Source: Paludibacteraceae bacterium
GTDB lineage: Bacteria > Bacteroidota > Bacteroidia > Bacteroidales > Paludibacteraceae
Length of the DNA: 64,000 nucleotides
Direction: 5' to 3'
Assembly (NCBI GenBank): GCA_031292565.1
Contig: JARLGW010000005.1
Coordinates: 248,001 to 312,000, forward strand
The translations under genes and the position numbers were made by a program. Below the pieces are notes generated by a model. The model worked only from the letters and a program-made list of their open reading frames with translations, was not told where the DNA came from and made no database searches. Each line of letters starts with the position of its first letter. Within the stretch, counting starts at the first letter, position 1. Shown piece by piece: positions 1-6,633 of this stretch.

Positions 1-812
1 CTTCTATTGGAACTTTTGCTTTTGAAAATTGTAGCGGCTTAACATCAATTATTATTCCTTCTTCAGTAACTTCTATTGGAGACTATGCTTTTGCGGTTTG
101 TAAAGATTTAACTTCAATCACTATACCATCCTCAGTTACTTCTATTGGAAATGGGGTTTTTAATAATACTGGTTTAACATCGGTTACTATACCGTCCTCT
201 GTTACTTCTATTGGACAACTGGTTTTTGCAGATTGTAGCAGTTTAACATCGGTTACTATACCATCCTCGGTTACTTCTATTGGAAATGGGGCTTTTTATG
301 AATGTACTAGTTTAAAATCAATTACTATTCCTTTATCAGTAACGGCTATTGGACAAGGTGCTTTTGCATATTGTACAGGTTTAAAATCAATATATGCTTA
401 TCCAACTACCCCAGTAAATTTAAGTTCTAGTATCAGTCCAGATGTTTTTTCTAGTGTTGACACAACAGCTTGTACCCTATACGTGCCTACCAGTTCAGTA
501 AGTTTATATCAAAAAGCAAATCAATGGAAGGCTTTTTATAATAGGACAGTAGGCTTTACCGCTGGTTTACCAACAAATACAATTGAAGCTATAAATCTTT
601 ATCCTAATCCTGCAACAGACGGGTTTAATATCAGTGGCTTAAACGGTGTATCCTGTATGATAACTATCATAGATGCAAGCGGTAAAACAGTACTTACAAA
701 AGAAATAATGGGCAATCAGTATGTAGCTATTAGTGAATTACCCCAAGGCTTGTATATCGTGAAAATAAAAACGGACAATGAAACTATTGAAAAAAAGATA
801 ATTAAAAAATAA
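1..812 (+). CDS. BspA-type leucine-rich repeat surface protein, 3' part, with T9SS sorting domain
   Basis: The open frame enters from the left edge (first full codon at base 3), so the N-terminus is missing. Residues 1 to about 130 are a series of 23-residue repeats of the form LTSITIPSSVTSIGNGAF, the LRR_5/BspA type, in which a Phe or Tyr and a Cys mark each turn. A linker follows, and the last 75 residues form a type A T9SS C-terminal domain (INLYPNPATDGFNI, then GLYIVKI near the end, finishing in lysines). In T9SS bacteria this domain directs export across the outer membrane and is cleaved off. The product is therefore probably a secreted or surface-anchored protein; its ligand is unknown. 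The porT gene in this window fits that route. Confidence 0.9.
   Translation, partial: SIGTFAFENCSGLTSIIIPSSVTSIGDYAFAVCKDLTSITIPSSVTSIGNGVFNNTGLTSVTIPSSVTSIGQLVFADCSSLTSVTIPSSVTSIGNGAFYECTSLKSITIPLSVTAIGQGAFAYCTGLKSIYAYPTTPVNLSSSISPDVFSSVDTTACTLYVPTSSVSLYQKANQWKAFYNRTVGFTAGLPTNTIEAINLYPNPATDGFNISGLNGVSCMITIIDASGKTVLTKEIMGNQYVAISELPQGLYIVKIKTDNETIEKKIIKK
3..390 (+). repeat. Tandem 69-bp coding repeats (LRR_5 units)
   Basis: Successive 69-bp units encode 23-residue leucine-rich repeats. The segment around 'ccatcctcagttacttctat' recurs with small changes every 69 bases, and the array continues beyond the left edge. Such near-identical units can expand or contract by recombination. Confidence 0.85.
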
Positions 813-829
813 AAACGTTGAACTATGAA

Positions 830-837
830 AAAATTAA
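830..837. repeat. Target-site duplication, left copy (aaaattaa)
   Basis: The 8 bases aaaattaa stand directly outside the left inverted repeat and recur exactly at 2921-2928. Eight-base duplications are the known signature of the IS1595 family. Confidence 0.93.
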
Positions 838-863
838 GGTAACGATATATTTGGATGTACAAA
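838..863 (+). repeat. Left terminal inverted repeat of the IS1595-family element
   Basis: 26 bases beginning ggtaacgatatatttgg, exactly the reverse complement of 2895-2920. Confidence 0.95.
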
Positions 864-903
864 GATTCATTATTTGATACCTTCCTGTTTTAGGGGTTAA
901 TTT

Positions 904-1020
904 TTAAGAAGCTTCTTTTACTTTTTTAAGATAGGGTTTGATGGACTTCTTTAAGTCTATTTTTCCTTTCTCGTATTTTTCTATGAGTTTTGTGTCGGAT
1001 AATTTTTCCTTATTTTTCAT
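904..1020 (-). CDS. 38-residue lysine-rich protein, last gene of the transposon operon
   Basis: ATG at 1020 overlaps the TGA of the preceding membrane-protein gene (ATGA overlap, 1017-1020), a typical sign of translational coupling; the stop is TAA at 904-906. The protein starts MKNKEKLSDTKLIEKY and is rich in Lys and Glu, with an amphipathic helical look. No homologue is recognised. Its place at the end of a Panacea-containing operon makes it a possible toxin, antitoxin or accessory peptide, but this rests only on context. The overlap and the even charge pattern are the reasons to call it a gene rather than noise. Confidence 0.55.
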   Translation of the reverse strand: MKNKEKLSDTKLIEKYEKGKIDLKKSIKPYLKKVKEAS

Positions 1021-1409
1021 AATTTAGAATCTTTATTTTTTTCTTTATTTTCTTTGGGGAAAAGATATTGCATTACTAAAAGGAAAAATCCAAAAAAGTT
1101 AATCGTTGTTGATGTTATTAATGTTACTATTACAGTATCTGAAAGAGTTAAAATTTTTAATCCTAATAGAAAAATTGTTAAAACAAGGAATATAGACCAC
1201 GAGCAAGTTAGTATAAAGGTTAATCTAGCGTATTTTTTTCTTGCCCCTTTATCATCTCTTAATATTTCTGTTTGAAGCGTGAATCTAGCTAGTTTAGCTT
1301 CTCTGTCATATTCTTTTTCCTCTTTTTCCTCAACAAGAGGATTAGTTGGAAATACATTTATTTTTTGTCTAATACTTTCAGAAGTAGGCGCACTTAGGTT
1401 ATTAGTCAT
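1017..1409 (-). CDS. Two-helix membrane protein, transposon passenger, candidate toxin partner
   Basis: 130 residues. Residues 1-60 are polar and charged (EEKEEKEYDREAKLA), followed by two hydrophobic helices at about 61-86 (TFILTCSWSIFLVLTIFLL) and 90-116 (TVIVTLITSTTINFFGFFLL), then a charged tail with KENKEKNK. The gene starts 4 bp after the Panacea gene and overlaps the next ORF. Panacea-domain antitoxins are known to pair with very varied toxins, including small membrane proteins, so this is the natural candidate for the toxin or effector. That role is inferred from position only; it could instead be an accessory membrane protein. Confidence 0.7.
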   Translation of the reverse strand: MTNNLSAPTSESIRQKINVFPTNPLVEEKEEKEYDREAKLARFTLQTEILRDDKGARKKYARLTFILTCSWSIFLVLTIFLLGLKILTLSDTVIVTLITSTTINFFGFFLLVMQYLFPKENKEKNKDSKL

Positions 1410-1413
1410 TATT

Positions 1414-1893
1414 TTAATTCTTTAAGAAAGTCTCGAAATATTTATTCATACTACTTTCTGATATAACGCTATTCGTCCCACTCTTTATTGCTTGAGACCA
1501 AGGAGAATTATCATAATGAGTCCAATTTGATAAAGCAATAGCACTCACACCCTTCAATGCTTCCCAAGTGAAATTAATTGTTTCTATAGCTTCTTTTCCA
1601 ATTGACTTGCAAGCCCTTTCGCTAAAATATTTGTCATCTGCAAATAATTCGAAAATATACAAATCTTCTATTGGAGAACTTCCATATATTTTACAAGCTT
1701 GATAAACAGCAGGAACGACAGGACCGTATTTCCATGCTTGGAAATCCGCTTCAATTAATGGAGTTTTATTCATAACAAGATGATAACCTTGAGCAAAATA
1801 CAACATTTTTTGCAATTTCATTTGTGTTAATGGATTTCCCTCCGATATACCTCTTTTAATCAAGATGTATGCTATTGTTATTGCCGAGTTCAT
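1414..1893 (-). CDS. Panacea (DUF4065/GepA-like) domain protein, candidate antitoxin
   Basis: 159 residues covered almost wholly by the Panacea domain. The diagnostic stretch is near the N-terminus, with LTQMKLQKMLYFAQGYHL followed by an AWKYGPVVPAVYQ segment. The domain is known from proteolysis-associated GepA proteins, phages and promiscuous toxin-antitoxin systems in which it neutralises unrelated toxins. The start lies 9 bp downstream of the transposase stop, and the next gene, a membrane protein, starts 4 bp after its end. The arrangement suggests an antitoxin-toxin pair that could help maintain the transposon. Domain assignment is firm; antitoxin function is inferred. Confidence 0.85.
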   Translation of the reverse strand: MNSAITIAYILIKRGISEGNPLTQMKLQKMLYFAQGYHLVMNKTPLIEADFQAWKYGPVVPAVYQACKIYGSSPIEDLYIFELFADDKYFSERACKSIGKEAIETINFTWEALKGVSAIALSNWTHYDNSPWSQAIKSGTNSVISESSMNKYFETFLKN

Positions 1894-1902
1894 ATTATTA
1901 AT

Positions 1903-2847
1903 TTATTTCATTATCAGTTGTTTATAACTTAACGTTTCATCTGCATTAGTCAATGCTAATGAAAATCTATAACCATCTGTAAGTTTTCTTGTATTATATC
2001 TATAAACAAATTCATCACAATATTTGTTTAAGTGCTTTGGAGAAGATGAGTGATAAATGCCAAATATACCTCTTTTTAACAAACTCCAAAAACCTTCAAT
2101 TGAATTTGTATGAAATTTATTACTGTTTACAAATAGTCCTTCGTTGTGTTTTAAAACTTCATGTTGATAGCTATTTGAAAGGCCATTATATGCCACCCAT
2201 TCGTCAGTAACAATAATTGAACCCTGTTTAACCAATTCTTTAATGATAGGCTTTAAAGTGGAAGCCTTAGTATTTGGAACAACTTGTGTGCTTACTTTAC
2301 CTTCACTTATCAAACCAAACACGGGCGTTTTATCCTTTACGCTTCGGCCTTGTGAATCATCTACTTTTTTACTTTCGTGCCTATTTTTATTTTTACCCCC
2401 TACATAGGTTTCGTCCGCCTGTACAATACCGCTAAATTTAACCTCTGTTTTGTCTTTAATATTGGTTCTTAATCGTCCCAACATAAACCATGCACTTTTT
2501 TGAGTTATCCCCAAATCTCTTGCAAGTTGATGCGAAGATATTCCTTTTTTATGAGCTGAAAAAATGTAAACAGCAATAAACCATTTACGTAAAGGAATAT
2601 GTGAACCTTCAAACATCGTACTTACAGTTACTGTAAAACGCTTTCTACAATCTTTACACTTATATAATCCGCTAAACTCACCTTTTTGATTCAATTTGTA
2701 GTGGTCTTTACTTTTGCTTCCACAATGAGGACAAACTGGTTCACCATTCCAACGAACTTGCTCTAAAAATTCTCTACATGCTTTATCAGTTGGTAATAAT
2801 TCGAGCATTGAAGCAAATGATTTAAAAGAGGTTTCGATAGTTTCCAT
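1903..2847 (-). CDS. IS1595-family (ISXO2-like) DDE transposase
   Basis: 314 residues, full length for the family. An N-terminal zinc ribbon (CPHCGSKSKDHYKL, then CKDCRKRF, residues about 39-70) is followed by a helix-turn-helix-like region (SSHQLARDLGITQKSAW) and a DDE-type catalytic domain: ADETYVGG, later VTDEWVAY, then HTNSIEGFWSLLKRG near the C-terminus. It catalyses cut-and-paste or copy movement of the element bounded by 838 and 2920. A promoter whose -33 element lies in the right inverted repeat stands just upstream. No frameshift or missing motif is seen. Confidence 0.93.
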   Translation of the reverse strand: METIETSFKSFASMLELLPTDKACREFLEQVRWNGEPVCPHCGSKSKDHYKLNQKGEFSGLYKCKDCRKRFTVTVSTMFEGSHIPLRKWFIAVYIFSAHKKGISSHQLARDLGITQKSAWFMLGRLRTNIKDKTEVKFSGIVQADETYVGGKNKNRHESKKVDDSQGRSVKDKTPVFGLISEGKVSTQVVPNTKASTLKPIIKELVKQGSIIVTDEWVAYNGLSNSYQHEVLKHNEGLFVNSNKFHTNSIEGFWSLLKRGIFGIYHSSSPKHLNKYCDEFVYRYNTRKLTDGYRFSLALTNADETLSYKQLIMK

Positions 2848-2876
2848 ATATATATGTGTATTTGATTATTACACTA

Positions 2877-2907
2877 CAAATATACATAAAATAATTTGTA
2901 CATCCAA
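2877..2907 (-). promoter_or_regulatory. Promoter of the transposon operon, -33 box inside the right inverted repeat
   Basis: On the minus strand TTG-N20-TATATTTG matches the Bacteroidetes consensus TTG-N19/21-TAnnTTTG. The -7 box (2877-2884) is 30 bp before the transposase ATG, and the TTG (2905-2907) belongs to the terminal repeat. Transposase bound to the end would therefore be able to repress its own operon, including the passengers. Confidence 0.65.
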
Positions 2908-2920
2908 ATATATCGTTACC
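2895..2920 (-). repeat. Right terminal inverted repeat of the IS1595-family element
   Basis: 26 bases, exact reverse complement of 838-863. Contains the -33 element of the transposase promoter. Confidence 0.95.
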
Positions 2921-2928
2921 AAAATTAA
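2921..2928. repeat. Target-site duplication, right copy (aaaattaa)
   Basis: Identical to 830-837 and directly adjacent to the right inverted repeat. Removing one copy restores the reading frame of the interrupted gene. Confidence 0.93.
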
Positions 2929-3431
2929 TTTTTATACCTTTAGTCTTATTAATTTCATTTTCTTATATTAATTGTTTTGGACAAAAAACATTTACTGATT
3001 CTACTGGAAGAATATATGAAATTAAGGAATTTAAAAAACAATATACAATTGATTCTTGTCAATTTATTGGAAAAAACAATATTGGATGGACAATTCCTGA
3101 CACAGTTCAAATTAGGTATATATTTAAACAGTGGTTTGGAAAATCACACATACAATACATCAAAGTGAATAGAAGTGTTACAAAAATACAAGATATTGAG
3201 GGCTATCACTTTTTGACCTCAACAAAATATCAAGGTGAAAATTTTCTTGAAGGAGAAATAAGGGGTGATAAGCTTATATTTCAAATAGCAATAGAAATGA
3301 ATATAAATAGTCCGGCATTCTATAATTTGCTTTTAATTAAACCCAAAGAATATTAATACAAAGTATGAAGGTTATACAATTCTGACATAGAAATGATTGA
3401 ATTTATTCCAATAAATTAATTAAAAATTATC

Positions 3432-4013
3432 ATGAGAATGTTATCAAAAATTATTTTTATATTTTCAATTACTTTTTTTTTGAATATAAAAATCCATGCT
3501 CAAACTGTACCAAAAGAAGATTATATTAGTACCAAAAGTGTGGTAGCAACACAACTTAATAATTCTGATGCAGATACTTTTAAAGGAGGTGCATATTTAT
3601 ATTACAATGATAGTGTTATCATTTTAAATATTGGTGCTGCCAATAAAAAATCAATGATTTTCTTAATCTATAAAAAACATTGGAATAACGAAGACCACCA
3701 TATTGTGATTACTGGATTCAATCTAAAAACATTAGCTAAAATTTCCAATATAAACGAACTAAAAGATGAAGTTCCAGATATAGTAATTACAATAAATTAT
3801 AAAGGTGGTATGACGACTGAATATGGCCATTCAAAATCAGTTACTAAAAAATTTATTGATGTAGATTGTATATTCTATAAAGGTAATATAACTGTTGGTT
3901 TTGGAGATGGTGGAAAATCAGAACCGAACTATATCCCAATTATTAAAGCAAAATATCAAAAGAATTTTATAGAAATTGAAAACTGGAAAAGTTTAGCAAA
4001 TAAAAACAATTAA
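3432..4013 (+). CDS. Secreted protein of unknown function, 193 aa
   Basis: A clear signal peptide (MLSKIIFIFSITFFLNIKIHAQ) starts at the third codon, so ATG at 3438 is an alternative start. The mature part is mixed polar with several Tyr and Asn residues and no motif I recognise. It lies 75 bp after the interrupted secreted-protein gene and is followed 8 bp later by a strong hairpin terminator. AT-rich composition matches its neighbours at 1-4000 rather than the core genes beyond. Probably periplasmic or surface; function unknown. Confidence 0.75.
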   Translation: MRMLSKIIFIFSITFFLNIKIHAQTVPKEDYISTKSVVATQLNNSDADTFKGGAYLYYNDSVIILNIGAANKKSMIFLIYKKHWNNEDHHIVITGFNLKTLAKISNINELKDEVPDIVITINYKGGMTTEYGHSKSVTKKFIDVDCIFYKGNITVGFGDGGKSEPNYIPIIKAKYQKNFIEIENWKSLANKNN

Positions 4014-4020
4014 GAACCAT

Positions 4021-4052
4021 AGCCTCAACTAATATTAAGTTGAGGCTTTTTT
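4021..4052 (+). terminator. Intrinsic terminator after the secreted-protein gene
   Basis: Perfect 10-bp stem agcctcaact/agttgaggct with a 7-base loop, followed by a T run. It closes the plus-strand unit. Confidence 0.88.
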
Positions 4053-4293
4053 ATGCTATATTGATTATCACAGCGGCACCAATGCCAACACCAACCATAA
4101 GCACCCCAACAAATACCATACAACCAAACGATGTTTTATTATACACTTTGTTGTAGGCAGCTTTCTTTGGGTTTGTAATCCATCCGTAACCCTTTGGAGC
4201 TTTCAATCCTAAATTTTGCCTTATTGCACGTTTCACCGACGTACGGGCTGCAATTCTCTTATTGATTGATGGCTTTCTTAATCCAAATTTCAT
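4051..4293 (-). CDS. Small basic membrane-tail protein, 80 aa
   Basis: ATG at 4293 is preferred; the longer frame to 4317 would need a TTG start sitting on a TATTTTTG promoter-like box. The first 55 residues are very basic and contain GYGWITNPKKAAYNKVYNKT, a pattern shared by small conserved or phage-associated proteins annotated only as hypothetical. The last 25 residues are a single hydrophobic helix (VFVGVLMVGVGIGAAVII). Predicted as a tail-anchored membrane protein; function unknown. It converges on the terminator at 4021-4052. Confidence 0.7.
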   Translation of the reverse strand: MKFGLRKPSINKRIAARTSVKRAIRQNLGLKAPKGYGWITNPKKAAYNKVYNKTSFGCMVFVGVLMVGVGIGAAVIINIA

Positions 4294-4384
4294 AAGCTTT
4301 AATGTTAGAGATGTCAAAAATAAAAAAAGTTTGTATCTTTACATTAGAAATTGATGCCGAAAGGTGTTATTTCAAAAAGCTATT

Positions 4385-4425
4385 AAAGCACATTAAAAAC
4401 AGAGGTTTTTTAGTGTGCTTTTTTT
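4385..4425 (+). terminator. Hairpin with T tail, orphan terminator-like structure
   Basis: Stem aaagcaca/tgtgcttt enclosing a 21-base loop that contains a weaker AAAAC/GTTTT pairing, followed by eight T. No plus-strand gene is seen between 4320 and this site, so it may end a short unrecognised transcript. Confidence 0.5.
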
Positions 4426-4461
4426 ATGAGTTGTGCAAATGTTGTGCATATTTCCTAAAAC

Positions 4462-4502
4462 AATAATGCTAATAAGCTTATTTTAAGCTTGTTAGCATTA
4501 TT
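4462..4502 (-). terminator. Terminator downstream of tRNA-Gln
   Basis: Long stem aataatgctaa-aagctt against aagctt-ttagcattatt with one mismatch. It lies 6 bp beyond the 3' end of tRNA-Gln on the minus strand. Confidence 0.75.
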
Positions 4503-4507
4503 TTGTG

Positions 4508-4578
4508 TTGTCCTGCTAGGATTCGAACCCAGACATACAGAACCAGAATCTGCAGTGCTACCATTACACAACAGGACA
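4508..4578 (-). tRNA. tRNA-Gln (anticodon CUG)
   Basis: 71-nt cloverleaf on the minus strand. The acceptor stem is TGTCCTG/CAGGACA, the D-arm contains AATGGTAGCA, the anticodon stem is GCAGA/TCTGT around loop TTCTGGT (anticodon CTG), and the T loop is TTCGAAT. CCA is not encoded. Confidence 0.93.
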
Positions 4579-4621
4579 GTGTTGCTTTTTCGACTTCAAA
4601 AATAAGAATAACTTTTTAGAT

Positions 4622-4652
4622 AAAAAAGGAGGTGTAATGTTTACACCCCCTT
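4622..4652 (-). terminator. Terminator of yidC
   Basis: GGGGGTGTAAA-CAT-TTACACCTCC on the minus strand with a TTTTTT tail, 6 bp after the yidC stop codon. Confidence 0.85.
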
Positions 4653-4657
4653 CTAGT

Positions 4658-6583
4658 CTATTTTTTGTGATTATTTTTCTGTTTTTGCAGTTCCACTTGT
4701 TTCCGTTGAGCATCTTCCAATCTTGATAGGAACCCTGATTTTTTTTGCTTCTTAGGGTTCTTCGCGTTTTCATGGAGCTGTTGTAATAGCTTATCTTCAT
4801 CCACGAAGTTGCGTATAATAATGGTTTGCAGGATGGTTATCAGCGTGGCAATAAAGTAGTAGTAACTCAAACCTGAAGCATAGTCGTTGAACATGAACAG
4901 GAATACCACCGGCATCAAGTACATCACATATTTCATTCCCGGCATTTGCTGTGAGTTGTCCATGCTCGTTTGCATGTTGATATGAGTATATACCAAGTTG
5001 GTAATAGTCATCAGCAAGCAGAAAAGACTTAAATGGTTACCAAAATATTGCGATAACAACGGTATTTGTGCATTCCATGTAAGTACCGCGTCATAAGACG
5101 ACAAGTCCTTTGCCCATAGGAAACTTTGCTGGCGTAGTTCTATAGCCGCCGGGAAGAAGCTAAACATGGCAAACAGTATCGGCATTTGCAGAAGCATAGG
5201 CAGACAGCCTCCCATTGGGTTTACGCCTACTTTTTTATACAGAGCCATGGTGGCCTGTTGTCGTTCTTGAGCCTTTGAAGCCGGAATATGTGCATGAATT
5301 TCATCAATTTGAGGTTTCAATACACGCATTTTGGCCGTGGACAGGTACGATTTATAGGTAAGCGGAAATATCACTATTTTAATAACGATGGTCAGCAATA
5401 AAATGATGATACCGAAACTGGTGATAAAGCTGCTAAAGAAGTTGAACAACGGGATGATAACAAACTGGTTGATCCATCCGAAAATGCCCCATCCTAGTGG
5501 AACTAATTTTTCCAAGTGCAGTTTTTTGTCAGACTCGGTTCCCTTGTCGTAGTGATGAAGGGTTTGAAATTTGTTCGGGCCAAAGTAGAAACGGAATCCG
5601 GTTTCTTTTTTACCCGTAGGGTCAAAAGCCACGTTCATATCCGCCTTATAGTCTTTTAAATAGCTAGAGGTTTTTTCTTCCATTTTGCTACTTAGCTTGG
5701 AGGAGGTAAACGCATCATCGGCAATAAGAATGCTGCTAAAGAATTGATCCTTAAAGGCTACCCATTTAAGTCTGGTAGAAACGGATGTTTGATCGTCTTT
5801 GCCCTGACTCAAATTGTCCATGTCTTCACCTATATGTTTGTAATATACTGCGGCATAGCGGTTTTCAAACTTATTGCTTCTTTCTTGTTGTTTTATTTTT
5901 GAGTTCCATTGAAGCTCCAGCGAGTTAACTCCCAGCGGCATCACCGTTTCCATTTGGTTAGCTTTTACTGTGAAGCCGATCATGTAATCATCCGCTTTAA
6001 GCGTGTAGGTGTAGTCTATGTAACCCTTTTCGCTTGTTTTTAATCGGAAAGTAAACGACTTTTCCCCATCCGTTACCACCGAAGCGGGGGTGATGTTGAC
6101 ACCGTCGAAATACATGTCGTTGGTTCTCACCAATCTGTTGTTCGCTGTAACTAAATTAAATCCGAAAGACGAACTATCTTTTTGACTGTCAAATAAAAAG
6201 AGCGGTTTCCCGTCGTTAGTCTTATAGTTTTTTAGTTGAACAGATACAATTTGTCCTCCTTTGGAACTCACTGTTAATTTAATCAACTTGTTTTCAATGG
6301 TGTAAAGCTTGTTTTGTCCAGTAGCCGCGGGAGCAAATGCGCCATACTGGTTGATGGCTTGTTGCGCCTTGGAAACGGTATCACCAGCTACCGAATCCGT
6401 TTTGCCATTTGCTGCCGTTTTTGTGGCCGCGTTCACTTGGCTTTTAGCTTCATTTATAGCTGCAATGGAGTCGTTGTATTGTTGTTGCTGTTTAAGTTGT
6501 GCTTGTGTTGGTTTGTTATACCATGCAAAACCAAATAAGAGTGCGCCGATTATTAAAAATCCGAAAACTGTATTTTTATTCAT
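4658..6583 (-). CDS. yidC: Membrane protein insertase YidC
   Basis: 641 residues, the size of two-domain YidC of Gram-negative bacteria. An N-terminal anchor helix (VFGFLIIGALLFGFAW, residues 5-20) and a Gln/Ala-rich linker lead to the large periplasmic domain (about 90-370). The conserved insertase domain with five helices follows (about 375-600), including the cytoplasmic hairpin TKMRVLKPQ-like segment AKMRVLKPQIDEIHAHI and the motif NPMGGCLPMLLQMPI. The C-terminus is a basic tail rich in Lys and Gln. It inserts inner-membrane proteins alone or with SecYEG. Its start lies 51 bp after the pyrG stop, so the two may be co-transcribed, as they are in other Bacteroidales. Confidence 0.97.
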   Translation of the reverse strand: MNKNTVFGFLIIGALLFGFAWYNKPTQAQLKQQQQYNDSIAAINEAKSQVNAATKTAANGKTDSVAGDTVSKAQQAINQYGAFAPAATGQNKLYTIENKLIKLTVSSKGGQIVSVQLKNYKTNDGKPLFLFDSQKDSSSFGFNLVTANNRLVRTNDMYFDGVNITPASVVTDGEKSFTFRLKTSEKGYIDYTYTLKADDYMIGFTVKANQMETVMPLGVNSLELQWNSKIKQQERSNKFENRYAAVYYKHIGEDMDNLSQGKDDQTSVSTRLKWVAFKDQFFSSILIADDAFTSSKLSSKMEEKTSSYLKDYKADMNVAFDPTGKKETGFRFYFGPNKFQTLHHYDKGTESDKKLHLEKLVPLGWGIFGWINQFVIIPLFNFFSSFITSFGIIILLLTIVIKIVIFPLTYKSYLSTAKMRVLKPQIDEIHAHIPASKAQERQQATMALYKKVGVNPMGGCLPMLLQMPILFAMFSFFPAAIELRQQSFLWAKDLSSYDAVLTWNAQIPLLSQYFGNHLSLFCLLMTITNLVYTHINMQTSMDNSQQMPGMKYVMYLMPVVFLFMFNDYASGLSYYYFIATLITILQTIIIRNFVDEDKLLQQLHENAKNPKKQKKSGFLSRLEDAQRKQVELQKQKNNHKK

Positions 6584-6633
6584 ACGTTGTTCTTAGAATG
6601 AAAGTGTTTTTTATTTATTATAAAATCAATTTC

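Larger units (their letters stand above)
838..2920 (-). mobile_element. IS1595-family transposon with passenger genes, 2083 bp
   Basis: The element is bounded by perfect 26-bp inverted repeats (838-863 and 2895-2920, outer ends ggtaacgat) and an 8-bp target duplication. It encodes, all on the minus strand, an ISXO2/IS1595-type transposase, a Panacea-domain protein, a two-helix membrane protein and a 38-codon ORF. The genes are spaced 9 and 4 bp apart, then overlap, so they look like one operon. IS1595 is known to include elements with passenger genes, and at about 2.1 kb this one is roughly twice the size of a transposase-only member. Intact ends and an intact transposase suggest it can still move. 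Confidence 0.93.
825..3356 (+). pseudogene. Small secreted protein gene interrupted by the IS1595-family insertion
   Basis: Bases 825-837 and 2929-3356 join into one 441-bp open frame once the insertion and one copy of its 8-bp target duplication are removed. The rebuilt protein has 146 residues, starts MKKLIFIPLVLLISF (a signal peptide ending near CFGQ) and ends LLLIKPKEY. The reading frame is continuous across the joint and free of stops to 3356, which argues that the insertion is recent. It starts 12 bp after the LRR gene and was probably co-transcribed with it. No family is recognised. The fragments after the insertion have no signal peptide of their own, so the gene is probably inactive. 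Confidence 0.85.

Noticed and set aside
2977-3168. Plus-strand 63-codon frame after the transposon
   Set aside because: It is in a different frame from the rebuilt secreted-protein gene, which covers the same bases without stops.
6309-6596. Plus-strand frames antisense to yidC
   Set aside because: They lie within the strongly conserved yidC gene and have no signal or domain of their own.
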